A DNA stretch of 55,590 nt from Caminicella sporogenes DSM 14501 (lineage in GTDB: Bacteria; Bacillota; Clostridia; Peptostreptococcales; Caminicellaceae), in NCBI RefSeq assembly GCF_900142285.1, contig NZ_FRAJ01000017.1, positions 1-55,590 of the forward strand, read 5' to 3'. Positions within the stretch are counted from its first letter, which is position 1. Each line of letters opens with the position of its first letter. The notes below the pieces were generated by a model that worked only from the letters and a program-made list of their open reading frames with translations, had not been told where the DNA came from and searched no databases. Positions 53,388 through 55,590 of the stretch are shown here, in pieces. Made by a program: the position numbers and the translations under genes.

Positions 53388-53660
53388 ATGAGTATAGGGA
53401 TAGAATTGAGTGTTATATTTGCTTATGCTCTAGGGCTTATACTTTTATATATAATAGGATATGTTTTACTGTTTCCAATAAGATTAATTATAAAATTAAT
53501 ATATAACGGAATTATAGGAGGAATACTTCTTTTGATTGTGAATTTTATAGGGCAATTTTGGGGATTTAGTATAATTATTAATCCGATTACGGCTTTAATA
53601 GCGGGATTTTTAGGAGTTCCGGGTGTTATTATGATGCTTATTTTAAAATGGATACTTTGA
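53388..53660 (+). CDS. bofA: Pro-sigma-K processing inhibitor BofA
   Basis: The 90-aa membrane protein has hydrophobic segments and the conserved C-terminal block NPITALIAGFLGVPGVIMML, the BofA signature. In B. subtilis BofA inhibits the SpoIVFB protease that activates sigma-K in the mother cell, so the organism is likely a spore-former. ATG 53388 is used because GGGGG lies 6 nt upstream; the TTG at 53382 is too close to it. Confidence 0.92.
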   Translation: MSIGIELSVIFAYALGLILLYIIGYVLLFPIRLIIKLIYNGIIGGILLLIVNFIGQFWGFSIIINPITALIAGFLGVPGVIMMLILKWIL

Positions 53661-53822
53661 TATTTTATTATTTTTTAAAATAATTTTTATTAGAAAAAAT
53701 GACTAAATTAATTAATAAAGAAATTAATACAAACAAAAATATCGAAATTATTTGAAAAATTCTAATTTTTTTGATTTAATATAAATAAGGATAAACTTAA
53801 TAGTAAGGAAGGGGGATTAATA

Positions 53823-54428
53823 ATGCAAAAAGCAGTAGTTGTGGCAGAGATAAGGGAAAATGTTAAAAAGAAAGGAGCAAAAAAATTAAGAAAAGAGGGG
53901 TATGTGCCAGCGATAATTTATGGTAATAACATTGAAAATAAAAATATAAAATTAAAGAAAAATGATGTAGAAAGAATTTTAAATCATTATGAAGTAGGTT
54001 CAAGTGTTGAATTAAATATCGGAGATACAAAAACTTCTGTTATTATAAGAGATATACAACGTCATATAACTAAACAGAATATAATACATATAGATTTTCA
54101 AGAATTGGTTAAAGGAGAAAAAGTAAGAGTAAAAATACCAATACATATAGTAAATAAGACAGCTGTTGAAAGTAGTACATCAGTAGTGCAAGAACAGTTA
54201 AATGAAATAGAAATTCAGACTATACCTAAATATTTGCCACAAGTAGTTGAAGTTGATGCAGAAATTTTGAAAACAGCAGATGCAATAAAAGTAAGTGATT
54301 TAGATATTTATAAGAATGAAAATATAGAAGTACTGACAGAGCCAAATCAAATAATAGCAGTTCTTGCTAATACTACTAAACAGGAGGTAGTAGAAAAAGA
54401 GGAAGAGAGTTTGAGTGATTTATATTAA
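53823..54428 (+). CDS. rplY: 50S ribosomal protein L25/general stress protein Ctc, copy 1
   Basis: The 201-aa protein has the N-terminal L25 5S-binding domain (KKGAKKLRKEGYVPAIIYGN) and the C-terminal TL5/Ctc beta domain (EQLNEIEIQTIPKYLPQVVE), ending in an acidic tail. The basic patch that touches 5S rRNA is kept. The start ATG follows GGAAGGGGG. It lies before an rRNA operon and next to a second copy. Confidence 0.93.
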   Translation: MQKAVVVAEIRENVKKKGAKKLRKEGYVPAIIYGNNIENKNIKLKKNDVERILNHYEVGSSVELNIGDTKTSVIIRDIQRHITKQNIIHIDFQELVKGEKVRVKIPIHIVNKTAVESSTSVVQEQLNEIEIQTIPKYLPQVVEVDAEILKTADAIKVSDLDIYKNENIEVLTEPNQIIAVLANTTKQEVVEKEEESLSDLY

Positions 54429-54445
54429 AATATAATATATTAAAG

Positions 54446-54476
54446 CAGCATAGTAATAAGAATCTATGCTGTTTTT
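54446..54476 (+). terminator. Terminator between the two L25 genes
   Basis: CAGCATAG (54446-54453) pairs with CTATGCTG (54464-54471), followed by TTTTT, so the paralogues are separate transcription units. Confidence 0.85.
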
Positions 54477-54552
54477 ATTTTTTTGTATAAAAATATAGAT
54501 ATTGGAAATAATGATTAATGATGAATTTGACAAGTAGGAAGGAGGAATTAAA

Positions 54553-55155
54553 GTGTTAAAAGCAGTAGTTAATGCGGATATTAGAAGTAATGTAGGTTCA
54601 AATGAGAGCAATAGAATGAGAAATTCTGGATATATACCAGCAGTTTTATATGGATATAATGTTGAGTCTAGGAATATAAAAATAGATAAAAAAGAATTTA
54701 ATAATATTTTAAGAAGTTATGGAACAAATACATTATTAAATTTAAAAATAGATGGAGAAGTTATAATTTCTATGATAAAGGAAATACAAAAGGATTCAAT
54801 TGATAACAATATATTACATGTTGATTTTCAGGCAGTTTCAAATGATAAGCCAATTCATGTTACAGTGCCTCTTAAACTAGTAGATAAAGAGTTTATTAGA
54901 AGTAATCATACAGCTATTCAGCAGCAATTAAGGGAATTAAATATAGAATGTTTACCAAAAAATATTCCACAGAGTATTGAAATAAGCGTAAAAGATTTAG
55001 TACTTGGTCATCCAATAACTATTGGAGATTTAGAGTTTTCTGAAGAAATAACAGTTTTACATGAATCAAGTCAAGTAGTAGCTTCTTTAACTCATGGAGA
55101 AAGGGTTATAGATGATGAAAGAGAAGAAAATCTACAAGATATAACATATGAATAA
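54553..55155 (+). CDS. L25/Ctc-like protein, diverged copy 2
   Basis: The 200-aa protein has the same two-domain layout as copy 1 (NSGYIPAVLYGYNVESRNIK, QQLRELNIECLPKNIPQSIE). Where copy 1 has the basic KKGAKKLRK, this copy reads SNESNRMRN, so contacts to 5S rRNA may be weaker. The start is GTG after GGAAGGAGG. Similarity to copy 1 is clear but moderate, indicating an old duplication. It could be a stress-specific or non-ribosomal form. The rRNA promoters start 10 nt after it. Confidence 0.85.
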   Translation: MLKAVVNADIRSNVGSNESNRMRNSGYIPAVLYGYNVESRNIKIDKKEFNNILRSYGTNTLLNLKIDGEVIISMIKEIQKDSIDNNILHVDFQAVSNDKPIHVTVPLKLVDKEFIRSNHTAIQQQLRELNIECLPKNIPQSIEISVKDLVLGHPITIGDLEFSEEITVLHESSQVVASLTHGERVIDDEREENLQDITYE

Positions 55156-55164
55156 AATTTCTAT

Positions 55165-55193
55165 TTGACATAGTGAATTTTATATGATACAAT
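55165..55193 (+). promoter_or_regulatory. rRNA promoter P1
   Basis: TTGACA (55165-55170), a 17-nt spacer and TACAAT (55188-55193). Confidence 0.88.
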
Positions 55194-55232
55194 ACCAATT
55201 GTCGCTTGAAAGAGCAGCAAAATAAAAAGCTC

Positions 55233-55261
55233 TTGACAAGATAAAAAACATGTGGTAAATT
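55233..55261 (+). promoter_or_regulatory. rRNA promoter P2
   Basis: TTGACA (55233-55238), a 17-nt spacer and TAAATT (55256-55261). The leader contains GGACATTGAAAACTAAACAG (about 55289-55308), a stretch typical of Firmicute rRNA leaders near boxA antitermination signals. Confidence 0.85.
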
Positions 55262-55379
55262 ATTAAAGGTCGATGAAATGAAAAAGTTGGACATTGAAAA
55301 CTAAACAGTGTAAGGAAAAAAGCAGGTAACAGTAAAAGATTAAAAAGATTTACTGAAGCCTAAAACGAAGAGTCAGTTT

Positions 55380-55590
<211 letters not shown>

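Overview
The window is AT-rich DNA from a spore-forming, Gram-positive anaerobe of the Clostridia. Evidence: Bacillus/Clostridium-type SRP RNA, a T-box serS leader, BofA (sporulation), rubrerythrin with a PerR-like regulator, S-layer (SLH) proteins, and a low-GC 16S start that looks like Tissierellales (order-level placement is an impression only). It is bracketed by ribosomal RNA: a 5S gene with terminator at the left edge, and the promoters plus first ~210 nt of a 16S gene at the right edge, both on the + strand. The order serS - tadA - SRP RNA - dnaX - ebfC - recR - yaaL - bofA - rRNA is the origin-proximal order known from Bacillus subtilis. A near-consensus parS site at 555-570 agrees with a position near oriC.

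Layout. 1-900: 5S rRNA, parS-like site, strong promoter and a ykkC-family riboswitch with terminator. 908-3517: MFS transporter, then an sdpR / DUF3784 / sdpI cassette. 3563-6174 (minus): argGH. 6449-12243: GntR-family regulator, NiaR repressor, nadA-nadB-nadC and an orphan PTS-IIC-like membrane protein. 12331-13709: PerR-type operator, 59-aa HTH protein, PerR/Fur protein, rubrerythrin. 13958-17763: UPF0182 membrane protein and murI. 17844-18780: 40-aa ORF, an AhpD-like protein whose second active-site Cys codon is TGA (probable selenocysteine), and a sigma-region-4 protein. 18838-24250: two small minus-strand genes, T-box/serS, an unexplained structured element, M1-like peptidase lipoprotein, tRNA-Arg, tadA, tRNA-Ser, SRP RNA. 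24363-29843: Cache-HAMP-PAS-GAF-HD-GYP sensor, then dnaX-ebfC-recR.

30395-52825 is an accessory island of four exported proteins (464, 1755, 1783 and 3263 aa) lying between recR and yaaL. Three end in SLH domains. They combine beta-propellers, Ig-like (BIG2) domains, DUF4430 (transcobalamin C-terminal-like) domains and alpha/alpha-toroid (prenyltransferase/squalene-cyclase-like) domains. The toroid plus DUF4430 pair is the architecture of eukaryotic transcobalamin/intrinsic factor, so a surface-anchored corrinoid or other small-ligand binding system is a reasonable hypothesis, not a demonstrated function. Three of the four genes are preceded by one conserved RNA leader (hairpin with CTRG/CYAG covariation, then an intrinsic terminator), which looks like an undescribed attenuator. 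The 3' ends of the SLH genes and their terminators are almost identical copies.

52961-55590: yaaL, bofA, two tandem L25/Ctc genes, two rRNA promoters and the 16S start. The strongest leads are the candidate selenoprotein, the shared attenuator with its toroid/DUF4430/SLH proteins, the unexplained structured element at 21324-21448, and the ykkC-type riboswitch.
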